DNA from: [Enterobacter] lignolyticus SCF1
Lineage (GTDB): Bacteria; Pseudomonadota; Gammaproteobacteria; Enterobacterales; Enterobacteriaceae
NCBI RefSeq assembly: GCF_000164865.1
Contig: NC_014618.1
Span: 1-64,000 of the forward strand
Length of the DNA: 64,000 bases
Direction: 5' to 3'
Positions 45,664-55,534 of this stretch are shown here, piece by piece. Below the pieces are notes generated by a model. It was not told the DNA's origin. It did no database searches and saw only the letters and a program-made list of their open reading frames with translations. Numbering within the stretch: position 1 is the first letter of the stretch; the number at the start of each line of letters is the position of its first letter. Position numbers and translations under genes: made by a program.

Positions 45664-45675
45664 TGGTCTATACCA
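45664..45675. promoter_or_regulatory. PhnR operator upstream of phnW
   Basis: Read on the minus strand the site is CTGGTATAGACCA, an imperfect palindrome lying 14 bp upstream of the phnW start codon. It is almost identical, including the flanking AAAT, to the site before phnS. TGGT-N4-ACCA sites are typical of GntR/HutC regulators. Confidence 0.8.
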
Positions 45676-45792
45676 GATTTGCGATTATCATGAAGAAAAG
45701 GGCGCATGAAGGTCAAAGGGAATCTGCGGCTGCAACAAAAAATTCATCTGCCCGTGTATAATGACCGGCAACAAAAACCATAGCGAAACACC

Positions 45793-46512
45793 ATGAAATC
45801 ACCCGCTGGCGAGTTACCGCAGTATCTGTTGATCAAGGCGCAGCTGCAGGCGCGCATTCAGAACGGCGCGCTGAAAAGCGGCGATAAGCTGCCGTCTGAG
45901 CGCGAGCTGTGCGCTATTTTCAACACCACCCGCGTGACCGTGCGCGAGAGCCTGGCGATGCTGGAGTCCAGCGGCGCTATCTACCGCGCCGACCGCCGCG
46001 GCTGGTTCGTGACGCCGGCGCGGCTGTGGCTGGATCCGACCCAGAACACCAACTTCCACCGGCTGTGCCTGGAGCAGGGGCGCGAGCCGAAAACGGCGCT
46101 GCTCGACGGGCGCGTAACCACCGTACCGCTGGACGTGATGGCTCCGCTGGCGCTGCAGCCCTTTGACCAAATCTACCTGCTGACCCGCCTGCGTTACGCC
46201 GACGGCCGCGCGGTGTGCTACTGCGAAAACCACTGCCTGCCCGCCCGCGTGCCGGAGCTGCTGCGCCACGATCTCAACGGCAGCCTGACGGAGATTTATC
46301 AGACCCATTACGGCCTGATCTATACCAGCATGCACCTGACGTTCTACCCCACTTCGATGCCGCCGCAGGCCGCAGAAGCGCTGGGGGTCATGGAGGGGCG
46401 TCCGGCGCTGCTGCTGCGCCGCCTCAACTACGATCAGCACGGGCGCATTCTCGATTTTGATATCGAATACTGGCGCCACGACAGCCTGCGCATCGAAGTC
46501 GATACCCACTGA
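45793..46512 (+). CDS. phnR: GntR/HutC-family regulator PhnR
   Basis: A 239-residue regulator with an N-terminal winged helix (about 10-75: GALKSGDKLPSERELCAIFNTTRVTVRESLAMLESSGAIYRADRRGWFV) and a C-terminal UTRA ligand domain. Divergent from phnWX and co-directional with phnSTUV. A TATAAT at 45757-45762 is a likely -10 for this gene. Its place between two TGGTNTAGACCA sites identifies those as its operators. The ligand is presumably aminoethylphosphonate or a product. Confidence 0.9.
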   Translation: MKSPAGELPQYLLIKAQLQARIQNGALKSGDKLPSERELCAIFNTTRVTVRESLAMLESSGAIYRADRRGWFVTPARLWLDPTQNTNFHRLCLEQGREPKTALLDGRVTTVPLDVMAPLALQPFDQIYLLTRLRYADGRAVCYCENHCLPARVPELLRHDLNGSLTEIYQTHYGLIYTSMHLTFYPTSMPPQAAEALGVMEGRPALLLRRLNYDQHGRILDFDIEYWRHDSLRIEVDTH

Positions 46513-46632
46513 ATACCCGCCTCTGCCCGGCATCCTCGCCGGGCTGCTATTTCCCTGTTCGCCGCGAAAAACGGTACTGACGTTTTTCTTTCATCTTTCT
46601 GTCACAAACTCCGGTTAGCGTGAAAAACAAAT

Positions 46633-46646
46633 CTGGTGTAGACCAG
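46633..46646. promoter_or_regulatory. PhnR operator upstream of phnS
   Basis: CTGGTGTAGACCAG, a 14-bp palindrome 31 bp before the phnS start. It shares AAATCTGGT and TAGACCA with the phnW operator (one base differs in the core). The surrounding 46513-46676 holds no gene. Confidence 0.82.
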
Positions 46647-46676
46647 AATACTTATCAACTCCACGAGGCTAACACG

Positions 46677-47690
46677 ATGAAACTCACCCGACTTGCTCTG
46701 TTGTCCACGCTCGCCCTCCTAAGCAGCCCCGTCTGGGCGGATGGCGTAGTGACGGTATACTCCGCCGACGGTCTGCACGACGGCGACAACAGCTGGTATC
46801 AGAATCAGTTCGACGCCTTTACCAAAGCCACGGGCATTAAGGTGCAGTACGTTGAGGGCGGCTCCGGCGCGATCGTCGAGCGGCTGGCCAAAGAGCGCAG
46901 CAACCCGCAGGCCGACGTGCTGGTGACGGTACCGCCGTTCATTCAGCGCGCGGCGGCGGAAAAGCTGCTGGCCGAGTTTAAACCCGAGTCCGCCGCGCAG
47001 ATTGCGGGCGCTACCGATCGCTACGCGCCGCTGGTGAACAACTACCTGAGCTTCATCTACAACGACAAGGCGCTGAAGGCAGCTCCGGCGACCTGGCAGG
47101 AGCTGCTCGACGGCCGCTTTAAGAACAAGCTGCAGTACTCCACGCCGGGGCAGGCCGGAGACGGTACGGCGGTGATGCTGCAGACGTTCCACAGCTTTGG
47201 CGGCAAAGACGCCGGTTTTGACTATCTCGGCAAGCTGCAGGCCAACAACGTCGGGCCTTCCGCCTCCACCGGCAAGCTGACGGCGCTGGTCAACAAAGGC
47301 GAACTGTACGTCGCCAACGGCGATCTGCAGATGAACCTGTCGCAGATGGCCCGCAACCCGAACGTGAAAATTTTCTGGCCCGCAGACGCCAAAGGCGAAC
47401 GCAGCGCGCTGGCGCTGCCGTATGTAATTGGTCTGGTCCAGGGCGGACCGCAAAGCGAAAACGGTAAGAAACTCATTAACTTCCTGCTGACGAAAGAGGC
47501 GCAGAGCAGCGTCAGCGCCCTCTCCTGGGGGATGCCGGTGCGCAACGACGTGACGCCGACGGATGCCAATTACCAGGCCGCAAAAGCCGCGCTGGACGGC
47601 GTGAAAAGCTGGGCGCCGAACTGGGATGACGTTGCGGTTTCTCTGCAGGCAGATATTGCCCGCTGGCATAAAGTGACCGACAGCGAGTAA
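46677..47690 (+). CDS. phnS: 2-aminoethylphosphonate-binding protein PhnS
   Basis: A 337-residue periplasmic solute-binding protein of the iron(III)/spermidine-type fold (cluster F-like). The signal peptide MKLTRLALLSTLALLSSPVWA ends with an AxA-type site near residue 21. The mature start DGVVTVYSADGLHDGDNSWYQNQFDAFTKATGIKVQYVEGGSG is typical. The ATG at 46677 is chosen to place the signal peptide at the N-terminus; the in-frame start at 46620 would read through the operator. It feeds the PhnTUV permease. Confidence 0.94.
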   Translation: MKLTRLALLSTLALLSSPVWADGVVTVYSADGLHDGDNSWYQNQFDAFTKATGIKVQYVEGGSGAIVERLAKERSNPQADVLVTVPPFIQRAAAEKLLAEFKPESAAQIAGATDRYAPLVNNYLSFIYNDKALKAAPATWQELLDGRFKNKLQYSTPGQAGDGTAVMLQTFHSFGGKDAGFDYLGKLQANNVGPSASTGKLTALVNKGELYVANGDLQMNLSQMARNPNVKIFWPADAKGERSALALPYVIGLVQGGPQSENGKKLINFLLTKEAQSSVSALSWGMPVRNDVTPTDANYQAAKAALDGVKSWAPNWDDVAVSLQADIARWHKVTDSE

Positions 47691-47695
47691 GCGTG

Positions 47696-48805
<1,110 letters not shown>

Positions 48806-48806
48806 T

Positions 48807-49670
48807 ATGTCGATATTGATGACGCTGGAACGCTCGGCCGCGCAGGCGCGTCGCGGTCTGTGGGTGGTGCTGCCGCTGCTGGTGCTGGCGACGCTGTTTT
48901 TCTATCCGCTGCTGCTGATTGTCGAACAGGCGCTGCGCGATACCAGCGGCCACTGGAGCCTTGATACCTTCTGGCAGGTGGTGGAGTCCCGCCGTTTTAG
49001 CGGCGCGCTGCTCAATACCCTGCAGATTGCGGTGTTCGCGACGCTGGGCTGCCTGGTGCTCGGCAGCGTACTGGCGCTGATTCTGGTGTTTATCCCTTTT
49101 CCCGGCAGCGCCCTGATGGGGCGGGTGATCGATACCTTCATCGCCCTGCCGACTTTTTTAATCACCCTCGCTTTCACCTTTATCTACGGGTCGGCGGGGC
49201 TGCTTAACGGCTCGCTGATGGCCGGGTTCGGCTTCGCGCTGCCGCCGGTGGATTTTCTGTACTCCATACAGGGCGTAATCCTCGCCGAAATCACCGTGTT
49301 TACGCCGCTGGTGATGCGCCCGCTGATGGCGGCGCTGCGGCAAATCGATAAAAGCCAGCTGGAGGCCGCCAGCATTCTCGGCGCGCATCCGTGGCGGGTG
49401 ATGGCGCAGGTTATTTTTCCGGCGGCGCTGCCCGCGCTGCTGGCGGGCGGAAGCCTGTGCCTGCTGCTGACCACCAATGAGTTCGGCATTGTGCTGTTTA
49501 TCGGCGCCAAGGGCGTCAACACGCTGCCGATGATGGTCTACAGCAAGGCGATTCTCGAGTCTGACTACGGCGTGGCCTGCATGGTAGCGTTGCTCAATAT
49601 CCTGCTGTCGCTGGGGCTATTCCTGCTCTACCGCGTGGCGGCCTCCCGTACCGGCATAAGGAGCGCATGA
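48807..49670 (+). CDS. phnU: 2-aminoethylphosphonate ABC permease PhnU
   Basis: A 287-residue inner-membrane permease with six core helices. The EAA loop contacting the ATPase is EAASILGAHPWRVMAQVIFPAALPALLAGG near 188-217. It pairs with PhnV. The gene is one base after phnT and overlaps phnV by 4 bp. Confidence 0.93.
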   Translation: MSILMTLERSAAQARRGLWVVLPLLVLATLFFYPLLLIVEQALRDTSGHWSLDTFWQVVESRRFSGALLNTLQIAVFATLGCLVLGSVLALILVFIPFPGSALMGRVIDTFIALPTFLITLAFTFIYGSAGLLNGSLMAGFGFALPPVDFLYSIQGVILAEITVFTPLVMRPLMAALRQIDKSQLEAASILGAHPWRVMAQVIFPAALPALLAGGSLCLLLTTNEFGIVLFIGAKGVNTLPMMVYSKAILESDYGVACMVALLNILLSLGLFLLYRVAASRTGIRSA

Positions 49671-50467
49671 TGTTAATCTGGTCCTCGAAAGGGCGTATCG
49701 CCGCGGGCGCGCTGGCGGTAACGCTGTTCGCCGTTTTCTTCTTTCTGCCGTTGGCGGTGATTTTGATGTCCAGCCTGAGCCAGCAGTGGAACGGTGTGCT
49801 GCCGTCCGGGTTTACGCTGGCGCACTTTGTGAACGCGTTTCGCGGCGCGGCCTGGGATGCGCTGTTCTCCAGTCTGACGATCGGTTTTTGCGCCAGCCTG
49901 TTCGCGCTGCTGTGCGGCGTCTGGGCGGCGGTGGCGCTGCGTCAGTACAGCGGCCGGGTGCAAAAATATCTGGGGATGGCGTTTTACCTGCCGAGCGCGA
50001 TCCCGTCGGTATCGGTCGGGCTGGGGATTCTGGTGGCCTTCAGCCAGGGGCCGCTGCAGATGAACGGGACGTTCGGGATTGTGCTGGCGGCGCACTTTGT
50101 GCTGATTTCCGCCTTCACCTTCAGCAATGTGTCGACGGGGCTGGCGCGCATTTCTGCCGATATTGAAAACGTCGCGTCGAGCCTCGGCGCCTCGCCGTGG
50201 TACAAGCTGCGCCACATCACGCTGCCGCTGCTGATGCCGTGGATGCTCTCCGCGCTGGCGCTCAGCCTGTCGCTGTCGATGGGAGAGCTGGGGGCCACGG
50301 TCATGATTTACCCGCCGGGCTGGACGACGCTGCCGGTGGCGATTTTCAGCCTGACCGACCGCGGCAATATCGCCGACGGCGCGGCGCTGACCATCGTGCT
50401 GGTGGCGATCACGCTGCTTTTGATGATGAAGCTTGAGCGTATCGCCCGACGGTTAGGCCAGCGCTAA
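49667..50467 (+). CDS. phnV: 2-aminoethylphosphonate ABC permease PhnV
   Basis: A 266-residue second permease subunit; EAA-type loop ENVASSLGASPWYKLRHITLPLLMPWMLSALAL near 166-198. Six helices. Last gene of phnSTUV. A short GC stem, GCCCGGC (50479-50485) and GCCGGGC (50492-50498), follows and runs into the yicS 3' end; it may be a weak shared terminator. Confidence 0.93.
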   Translation: MMLIWSSKGRIAAGALAVTLFAVFFFLPLAVILMSSLSQQWNGVLPSGFTLAHFVNAFRGAAWDALFSSLTIGFCASLFALLCGVWAAVALRQYSGRVQKYLGMAFYLPSAIPSVSVGLGILVAFSQGPLQMNGTFGIVLAAHFVLISAFTFSNVSTGLARISADIENVASSLGASPWYKLRHITLPLLMPWMLSALALSLSLSMGELGATVMIYPPGWTTLPVAIFSLTDRGNIADGAALTIVLVAITLLLMMKLERIARRLGQR

Positions 50468-50484
50468 ACCGCTGCCGTGCCCGG

Positions 50485-50775
50485 CTACAGCGCCGGGCAT
50501 TTCACTTTACCGATCGCCTCTTTGTAGCCCTGCTTGTTATTGCGCTCCAGCTCCAGCGTGGCGTTGCGGACGTTGAGTTTATTGTCCTCGGAGGCCAGCA
50601 CTTTATTCGCGAAATCATTGTCGCTGAGGGTGGTCTTCGGCTTGCAGGCGGCTTTGATATCTTTTATTACCTGCTGCTTTTGTTGCTCAAACTTCAGGCC
50701 TTCCAGCGGAGAGCTGGCAACCACGGCCGGGGCGCTCAGCAAGGCGGCGGCGCACAGTAAAGATGCGAATTTCAT
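50485..50775 (-). CDS. yicS: YicS-like secreted small protein
   Basis: A 96-residue exported protein. The signal peptide MKFASLLCAAALLSAPAVVA precedes a helical charged domain with two cysteines (Cys44 in KAACKPKTT and Cys93 in VKCPAL) that could pair in the periplasm. The motif LEGLKFEQQKQQVIKDIKAACKPK...SDNDFANKVLASEDNKLNVRNATLELERNNKQGYKEAIGKVKCP is the YicS family. The start at 50775 follows GGAGG (TGACGGGAGGTCATCC). A long upstream extension in the same frame is only the antisense of yicL. Confidence 0.82.
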   Translation of the reverse strand: MKFASLLCAAALLSAPAVVASSPLEGLKFEQQKQQVIKDIKAACKPKTTLSDNDFANKVLASEDNKLNVRNATLELERNNKQGYKEAIGKVKCPAL

Positions 50776-50807
50776 CGGATGACCTCCCGTCAGATGTAAT
50801 GATTCAA

Positions 50808-51713
50808 CTATAACGTGGGCTTCGTCCTTTTGCGCGAATCCAGTGAAATCAGCACCACGGACGACAGAATAAGCAGCGTGCCCAGCCAGTCCGGCAGCGC
50901 AAAACTCACCCCCAGTAATATCACAGACAGCAGGGCGCTGCTGAGCGGTTCGGCACAGCTCAGAATGCTGGCCTTCGGGCCGCCAATCATCTGCGCGCCC
51001 TTCAGATACAGGCTGAAGGTGAGCGAGGTGCCAATCACCACCAGGTAGAAAAACGCCAGCACCAGGCTGCCGTTCACCACAAACGTCTGGCTCCTGTCCG
51101 CATAAAACGGCAGCAGAAACGCGCCGCCCAGCAGCATGCTCCAGCCGACGATCGTCAGCGTGCCGTAGCGGGCGATAAGCGTGGAAGGGTAAGTGGTGTA
51201 AAACGCGGCGGCAAAGGCGGAGGCGATACCCCAGAATACCGCGGCAGGCGATACCGAAAGCGACGTCGGGTTGCCGTGGGTCACCAGCAGAAAGGTGCCG
51301 ATAAGCGAGGTGAAAATCGCGGCGAAGACCAGCGGCCCGGGGCGCGCTTTTTTCACCAGCGCAAACCACGCCACGATAATGGTCGGCGATAAAAACTGCA
51401 GCACCGTCGCGGTGGCGGCGTTGGATTTTTCAATCGTCAGCAGAAAGGTCAGCTGCACGGTCAGCGCGCCGACCAGCGAAAATACCAGCAGGCTGAAGGC
51501 GTCTTTACGGTTTTTCAGAATACGGAAAATTTTGTCGCCATGAACGAAAGCGAGGGTGAGCAGGATGAACCCGGCGAACAGCAGGCGCACCATGGTCAGA
51601 AACGGCGATGACATCTGGCTTTGCGCCATAATGTACTGCGCGCAAACCCCTGAACTGCCCCACAATACGGCGGCGATCAGTACGTTAAGCATCCCTTTTC
51701 TGGTGGAGCTCAT
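50808..51713 (-). CDS. yicL: EamA/DMT-family transporter YicL
   Basis: A 301-residue inner-membrane protein with ten helices in two EamA repeats (about 8-140 and 150-290). The ATG at 51713 gives MSSTRKGMLNVLIAAVLWGSSGVCAQYIM, collinear with E. coli YicL, and follows GAGG; 51806 adds 31 unsupported residues. Likely a metabolite exporter of unknown substrate. Same strand as yicS, 32 bp apart. Confidence 0.87.
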   Translation of the reverse strand: MSSTRKGMLNVLIAAVLWGSSGVCAQYIMAQSQMSSPFLTMVRLLFAGFILLTLAFVHGDKIFRILKNRKDAFSLLVFSLVGALTVQLTFLLTIEKSNAATATVLQFLSPTIIVAWFALVKKARPGPLVFAAIFTSLIGTFLLVTHGNPTSLSVSPAAVFWGIASAFAAAFYTTYPSTLIARYGTLTIVGWSMLLGGAFLLPFYADRSQTFVVNGSLVLAFFYLVVIGTSLTFSLYLKGAQMIGGPKASILSCAEPLSSALLSVILLGVSFALPDWLGTLLILSSVVLISLDSRKRTKPTL

Positions 51714-51761
51714 CTTATCCTCGTCAGCGTTTTTTGGTGTGAGGGCATCATAGCACAGGCG

Positions 51762-51785
51762 AAAAAAAAGGAGGCCGAAGCCTCC
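51762..51785 (-). terminator. Intrinsic terminator of murQP
   Basis: Read on the minus strand: GGAGGC (51780-51785), TTCG tetraloop, GCCTCC (51770-51775), then eight T (51762-51769). It lies 36 bp after the murP stop and separates it from yicL. Confidence 0.92.
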
Positions 51786-51820
51786 AGAAATCAAGGAGTA
51801 CCGCAAGGCTGATGGGGGAA

Positions 51821-53266
51821 TCAGCTTAAATCGACATTTTTACTGCCAAACAGCCAGGTCAGCACAAAGCCGCAAAGATAGGCGACGCACAGGCCAGCGG
51901 CGTAAACCGCCATCCCGGCGTAGATGCCGTGGCCGGAGGTCATCAGCGGCAGCGCCACCAGACCGGACGGGCCAAACACGGTATTAAGCCCCACCGGCAG
52001 CCCCATCCAGGCGACCAGGCCGATAAAGAACCCGCCGCAGGCGCCGCCGAGGCAGGCGGTGATAAACGGCTTCATGCGCGGCAGCGTAACGCCGTAAATC
52101 AGCGGTTCGCCGACGCCGAGCAGGCCCGGGATAATCGCGCCTTTAATCTGCGTACGCAGCAGCGCGTCTTTTTTGGCGCGGAAGTAGAGCGCCAGCGCCG
52201 CGCCGACCTGCCCCGCGCCCGCCATCGCCAGGATGGTAAACAGCGAGTTGAAGCCCTGGGCATCCATCAGCGCGAAATAGACCGGCACAAATCCCTGGTG
52301 CACGCCGAACATCACCGCCAGCAGGAACAGACCCGCCAGCACCGCCGAACCGAACGGGTTGCCGTTAAGGTGCAGGAACAGCCACGACATGCCGGTGAAC
52401 AGATACCCGCCTATCGGCATAATCACAATAAAGGTAACGGCGCCCATGATAAGCAGCGTGACGGCGGAGGTGAGGATCATGTCGAGGTTCGCGGGCATGA
52501 TGCTGCGCACGCGGCGCTCGACCCAGGCGCCGATGATAGATGCTATCAGTACGCCGATGATGTTGCCGCGCGGATCGATCCCATGGCCGAAGAAGTTCGA
52601 AATACCGGAGTAGAAGCCGACCGTGGCGTCCGGGTTATAGCCCAGCACGAACAGCGCGGCGATGATCGCCCCGTTGACGCCGGAGCCGCCGAACGCCTTC
52701 TGCGCGTTATAGCCAATCAGAATACTCAGGAAGGTGAACATTCCCTTACTGAACACCTTCATGTAGCCGATAATTTCGACCAGAACCGCATTCGGATGGG
52801 CATTCTCCAGCACGAACGCCTGCTCTGCCAGCGTGGCGAAGCCCAGCAGCAGACCGACGGCGATAAATCCGGGAATCAGCGGGGTGAAGATGGTCGCGAA
52901 TTTCGCCAGAAACTTTTGTAAGCTGCTGGTCTGCTTGCCTTTCAGCTCCTGCTTTTTCGCCGCCGCCACGTCCGCCAGCGACTGGCCTGACGCCGCCCCG
53001 AGGGCCGGTTCGTTCTCCATCATCTGGTTCATCATTTCCGCGGCGGTCTGCGCTTTACCGGGGCCGAGCACCACCTGGAACTGATCGTCGCTGACGATAA
53101 CGCCCATCACGCCGTCAATCTGGCGGATAGCGGCAACGTCAGTGAGCGCATCATTACGTAACGTCAGGCGCAGGCGGGTCATGCAGTTTCCGACCTGGGC
53201 TACGTTTCCGGCGCCGCCCACGTGGGACAGGATCCGGGCTATCATCTCTTTCGTTATTTTGGCCAT
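51821..53266 (-). CDS. murP: MurNAc-specific PTS permease EIIBC (MurP)
   Basis: A 481-residue PTS enzyme IIBC that imports N-acetylmuramic acid and phosphorylates it to MurNAc 6-phosphate. The EIIB domain has phosphocysteine Cys28 in GNCMTRLRL. EIIC (about 115-480) has about ten helices and the GIIPGLLGVGEPLIYGVTLPRMKPF segment of the glucose-superfamily sugar loop. No EIIA domain, so it should use glucose EIIA (Crr). Downstream of murQ by 25 bp on the same strand. Confidence 0.9.
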   Translation of the reverse strand: MAKITKEMIARILSHVGGAGNVAQVGNCMTRLRLTLRNDALTDVAAIRQIDGVMGVIVSDDQFQVVLGPGKAQTAAEMMNQMMENEPALGAASGQSLADVAAAKKQELKGKQTSSLQKFLAKFATIFTPLIPGFIAVGLLLGFATLAEQAFVLENAHPNAVLVEIIGYMKVFSKGMFTFLSILIGYNAQKAFGGSGVNGAIIAALFVLGYNPDATVGFYSGISNFFGHGIDPRGNIIGVLIASIIGAWVERRVRSIMPANLDMILTSAVTLLIMGAVTFIVIMPIGGYLFTGMSWLFLHLNGNPFGSAVLAGLFLLAVMFGVHQGFVPVYFALMDAQGFNSLFTILAMAGAGQVGAALALYFRAKKDALLRTQIKGAIIPGLLGVGEPLIYGVTLPRMKPFITACLGGACGGFFIGLVAWMGLPVGLNTVFGPSGLVALPLMTSGHGIYAGMAVYAAGLCVAYLCGFVLTWLFGSKNVDLS

Positions 53267-53291
53267 TCAGCGTTACCCGTACGTATAGAGA

Positions 53292-54194
53292 TCAGGCCTG
53301 CTGCAGCGCCTGACGAATAAATCCATGATGTTGCGAAAGCAGGCGTTTCGCATCGTCGGCGCTCAGCCCCGCCATCACCATGACGATCGCCGTTTTGCAG
53401 TGGCGGCTGCAGGCGTCCAGCGCGGCCTGCGCTGTCGGGCGGTCGCAGTCGGTGGCTTCCATGACGATGGAGACCTGGCGCTCAATCAGCTTGGCGTTGG
53501 TGGCTTCGACATCCACCATCAGGTTGCTGTACACCTTGCCGATGCGGATCATCGCGCCGGTGGTTATCATATTCAGCACCAGCTTCTGCGCGGTGCCCGC
53601 CTTCAGACGGGTAGAGCCGGTGACCACTTCCGGGCCTACCGCCGGCGTGATGGCGATATCCGCCAGCTGCGCCATCTCGCCGTGCGGGTTGCAGCTGACA
53701 ATCGCCACGCAGGCGTTCAGGCTTTTGGCGTACTCCATGGCGCCGATCACGTACGGCGTGCGGCCGCTGGCCGCCAGGCCGACCAGCACGTCCTGGGCGC
53801 TGAAGCTGATGGCTTTAAGATCGTCCGCGCCCTGCGTTTTGTTGTCTTCCACGCGCTCAACGGCGCTTAAGATAGCCTTGTGTCCCCCGGCAATCAGCCC
53901 GACGACCTGTTCAGGGCGGGTGCCGAAGGTGGGCGGACATTCGCTGGCGTCAAGAATGCCCAGGCGCCCGGAGGTGCCTGCGCCGATATAGATCAGACGG
54001 CCGCCGTTTTGCAGCGCGGCGGCGACCTTATCAACCACCTGCGCAATCTGCGGCAGATAGGGGGTGATGGCGTGAGGCACCTGCTGGTCTTCACGGTTGA
54101 TCACCGCCAGCATCTCTTCGGTGGACAGGGTGTCAATGTGGGTGCTGTTGGCGTTGCGACGCTCGGTCAGCAGTTTACTCAGGTCGATACTCAT
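53292..54194 (-). CDS. murQ: MurNAc-6-phosphate etherase MurQ
   Basis: A 300-residue SIS-domain lyase that removes D-lactate from MurNAc 6-phosphate, giving GlcNAc 6-phosphate for glycolysis and cell-wall recycling. Glu85 in LDASECPPTFG is the expected catalytic acid; a second acidic site is in SAVERVEDN (113-116). Signature RLIYIGAGTSGRLGILDASE. The ATG at 54194 (MSIDLSKLLTERRN), after GAGG, is preferred to 54221. murQP form one operon; no murR regulator lies beside it. Confidence 0.93.
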   Translation of the reverse strand: MSIDLSKLLTERRNANSTHIDTLSTEEMLAVINREDQQVPHAITPYLPQIAQVVDKVAAALQNGGRLIYIGAGTSGRLGILDASECPPTFGTRPEQVVGLIAGGHKAILSAVERVEDNKTQGADDLKAISFSAQDVLVGLAASGRTPYVIGAMEYAKSLNACVAIVSCNPHGEMAQLADIAITPAVGPEVVTGSTRLKAGTAQKLVLNMITTGAMIRIGKVYSNLMVDVEATNAKLIERQVSIVMEATDCDRPTAQAALDACSRHCKTAIVMVMAGLSADDAKRLLSQHHGFIRQALQQA

Positions 54195-54229
54195 ACTTGC
54201 CTCGTATTCATCAGATGCCATCAGTATAA

Positions 54230-54244
54230 GGAATAAATTATTCC
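54230..54244. promoter_or_regulatory. Palindromic operator upstream of murQ
   Basis: GGAATAAATTATTCC is a perfect 15-bp palindrome 36 bp before the murQ start, in the murQ-GNAT divergent gap. RpiR-family regulators such as MurR bind sites of this kind, so it is a candidate MurR operator. The rest of 54245-54391 is AT-rich with no gene. Confidence 0.55.
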
Positions 54245-54391
54245 ATTGATGTGAAGATAATCACGATAAGATTACGGCTTCACCGTCATTACTGCAATGT
54301 TGAGGAATTTTTTATTATTACATGAACGACGAAAAAGATGTGCAATAGTGTAGAACACCACGACGCGCACAATAAGAAAGGAGCCAGGCCG

Positions 54392-54808
54392 ATGCAGATT
54401 AACGTGACGGATACGATTACCGCTGAGGATCAACACGAGCTGCTGGAGGGGTTAAGAGCCTATAACCGCCAGTTTATTGATACTTCCGGCTGGGGGAACC
54501 TGGCGGTGTATGCCCGCGATGGGCAGGGAAAAATGACCGGCGGGTTAATTGCCGACCGTAAAGGCGACTGGCTGTGCATCAGCTATTTATGGGTCAGTAC
54601 GCAGGCGCGCGGCAAGGGGCTTGGCAGCCAGCTGATTCGCGCCGCCGAGGAAAATGCCCGTACCTACGGCTGCCGCCACGCGCTGGTGGACACCATCAGC
54701 TTTCAGGCCAGACCGTTCTACGAGAAGTACGGCTTTACGCTCAAAACCACGCTTGATGATTTCCCCCAGGAAGGCATGCAGCGCCACTATCTGATCAAGA
54801 GCATTTAA
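54392..54808 (+). CDS. GNAT-family N-acetyltransferase
   Basis: A 138-residue single-domain GNAT protein. The acetyl-CoA binding motif A is YLWVSTQARGKGLGSQLIRAAEENARTYGCRHALVDTISFQARPFYEKYGF (about 60-115). The ATG at 54392 follows AAAGGAG at 54377-54383; the alternative at 54338 adds 18 unlike residues. The acceptor is unknown. It is convergent with the tetR gene, overlapping by 4 bp. Confidence 0.85.
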   Translation: MQINVTDTITAEDQHELLEGLRAYNRQFIDTSGWGNLAVYARDGQGKMTGGLIADRKGDWLCISYLWVSTQARGKGLGSQLIRAAEENARTYGCRHALVDTISFQARPFYEKYGFTLKTTLDDFPQEGMQRHYLIKSI

Positions 54809-55455
54809 CCGGCAAGACCCTGGCGCATCAGCGCCAGGGCGTGGCGCACGATAGTCTCCGGCGCCACCGCGTGCAGCCGTTCATCGCTGCGTATCCGGGA
54901 GAAAGGCACCAGCACCAGGCTTATCAGCGTCGTGATGAGCAGCTCCGGTGCCAGCCCGGGGTTCAGTTTGCCCGCCTGCTGCCAGCGCGCCACTGTGCTC
55001 AGCATCTGGTGATATTTCTCGTCGCCGAAGCGGGCGTGCATGTGCTGGCGCAGCACCGGCATCTCGCCAATCATCTCCTGCATCCACAGCGGCGCGAACC
55101 ATGCGTGCTGTTCCGCCAGCTCCGCCAGCACCTGCACCATCAGGGTAAAGGCGGTGACCGGGTCGTCCGGGTGCCGGCTAAACACCGTGCTGATGCGGTT
55201 GCGCAGCGGCATGAAGCGTTCCTCCAGCAGCCGGTCGACCAGCGCGTCGCGGCTGGTGAAGTAGTAGTGCAGCATGGCGGGCGTCACACCGGCCTCTTTA
55301 GCTATCGCATTCAATGAGATATGGGCGATACCGTGGCGGGCGAACAGCTGCAGGGCGATGTCCATCAGCTGTTCGCGGTTGGCGGTACCGGCGGCTTTAC
55401 CGCGCGGGCGCCCCGGACGACGGGGGGCGGCGTTATTGTCGTTTCGTGCTGTCAT
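54805..55455 (-). CDS. TetR-family regulator of the adjacent MFS pump
   Basis: A 216-residue TetR regulator. The HTH (about 27-70) is REQLMDIALQLFARHGIAHISLNAIAKEAGVTPAMLHYYFTSRDALVDRL; before it lies a basic tail RRPGRPRGKAAG. The C-terminal domain is all-helical. ATG 55455 is preferred to TTG 55494. Divergent from the MFS gene with a palindrome between them, so it probably represses that pump and itself. Confidence 0.86.
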   Translation of the reverse strand: MTARNDNNAAPRRPGRPRGKAAGTANREQLMDIALQLFARHGIAHISLNAIAKEAGVTPAMLHYYFTSRDALVDRLLEERFMPLRNRISTVFSRHPDDPVTAFTLMVQVLAELAEQHAWFAPLWMQEMIGEMPVLRQHMHARFGDEKYHQMLSTVARWQQAGKLNPGLAPELLITTLISLVLVPFSRIRSDERLHAVAPETIVRHALALMRQGLAG

Positions 55456-55497
55456 CGGCTGACTGTCTCTTGACCTGAATCCTGATTTACTCAAATA

Positions 55498-55513
55498 TTA
55501 ATTATGCAATTAA
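55498..55513. promoter_or_regulatory. Candidate TetR operator
   Basis: TTAATT-ATGC-AATTAA, a perfect 6-bp inverted repeat with a 4-bp spacer, in the 79-bp gap between the tetR-like and MFS genes. It lies 21 bp before the MFS start and can block both promoters. Confidence 0.6.
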
Positions 55514-55534
55514 TTAATTTCAAGTGAGCCTGGT

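Noticed and set aside
43809..45761. 650-residue plus-strand frame across phnX and phnW
   Set aside because: It spans two well-recognised minus-strand genes and has no recognisable domain.
50776..51369. Upstream extension of yicS to a 294-residue frame
   Set aside because: The extension is an alternative frame through yicL; the real protein starts with a signal peptide at 50775.
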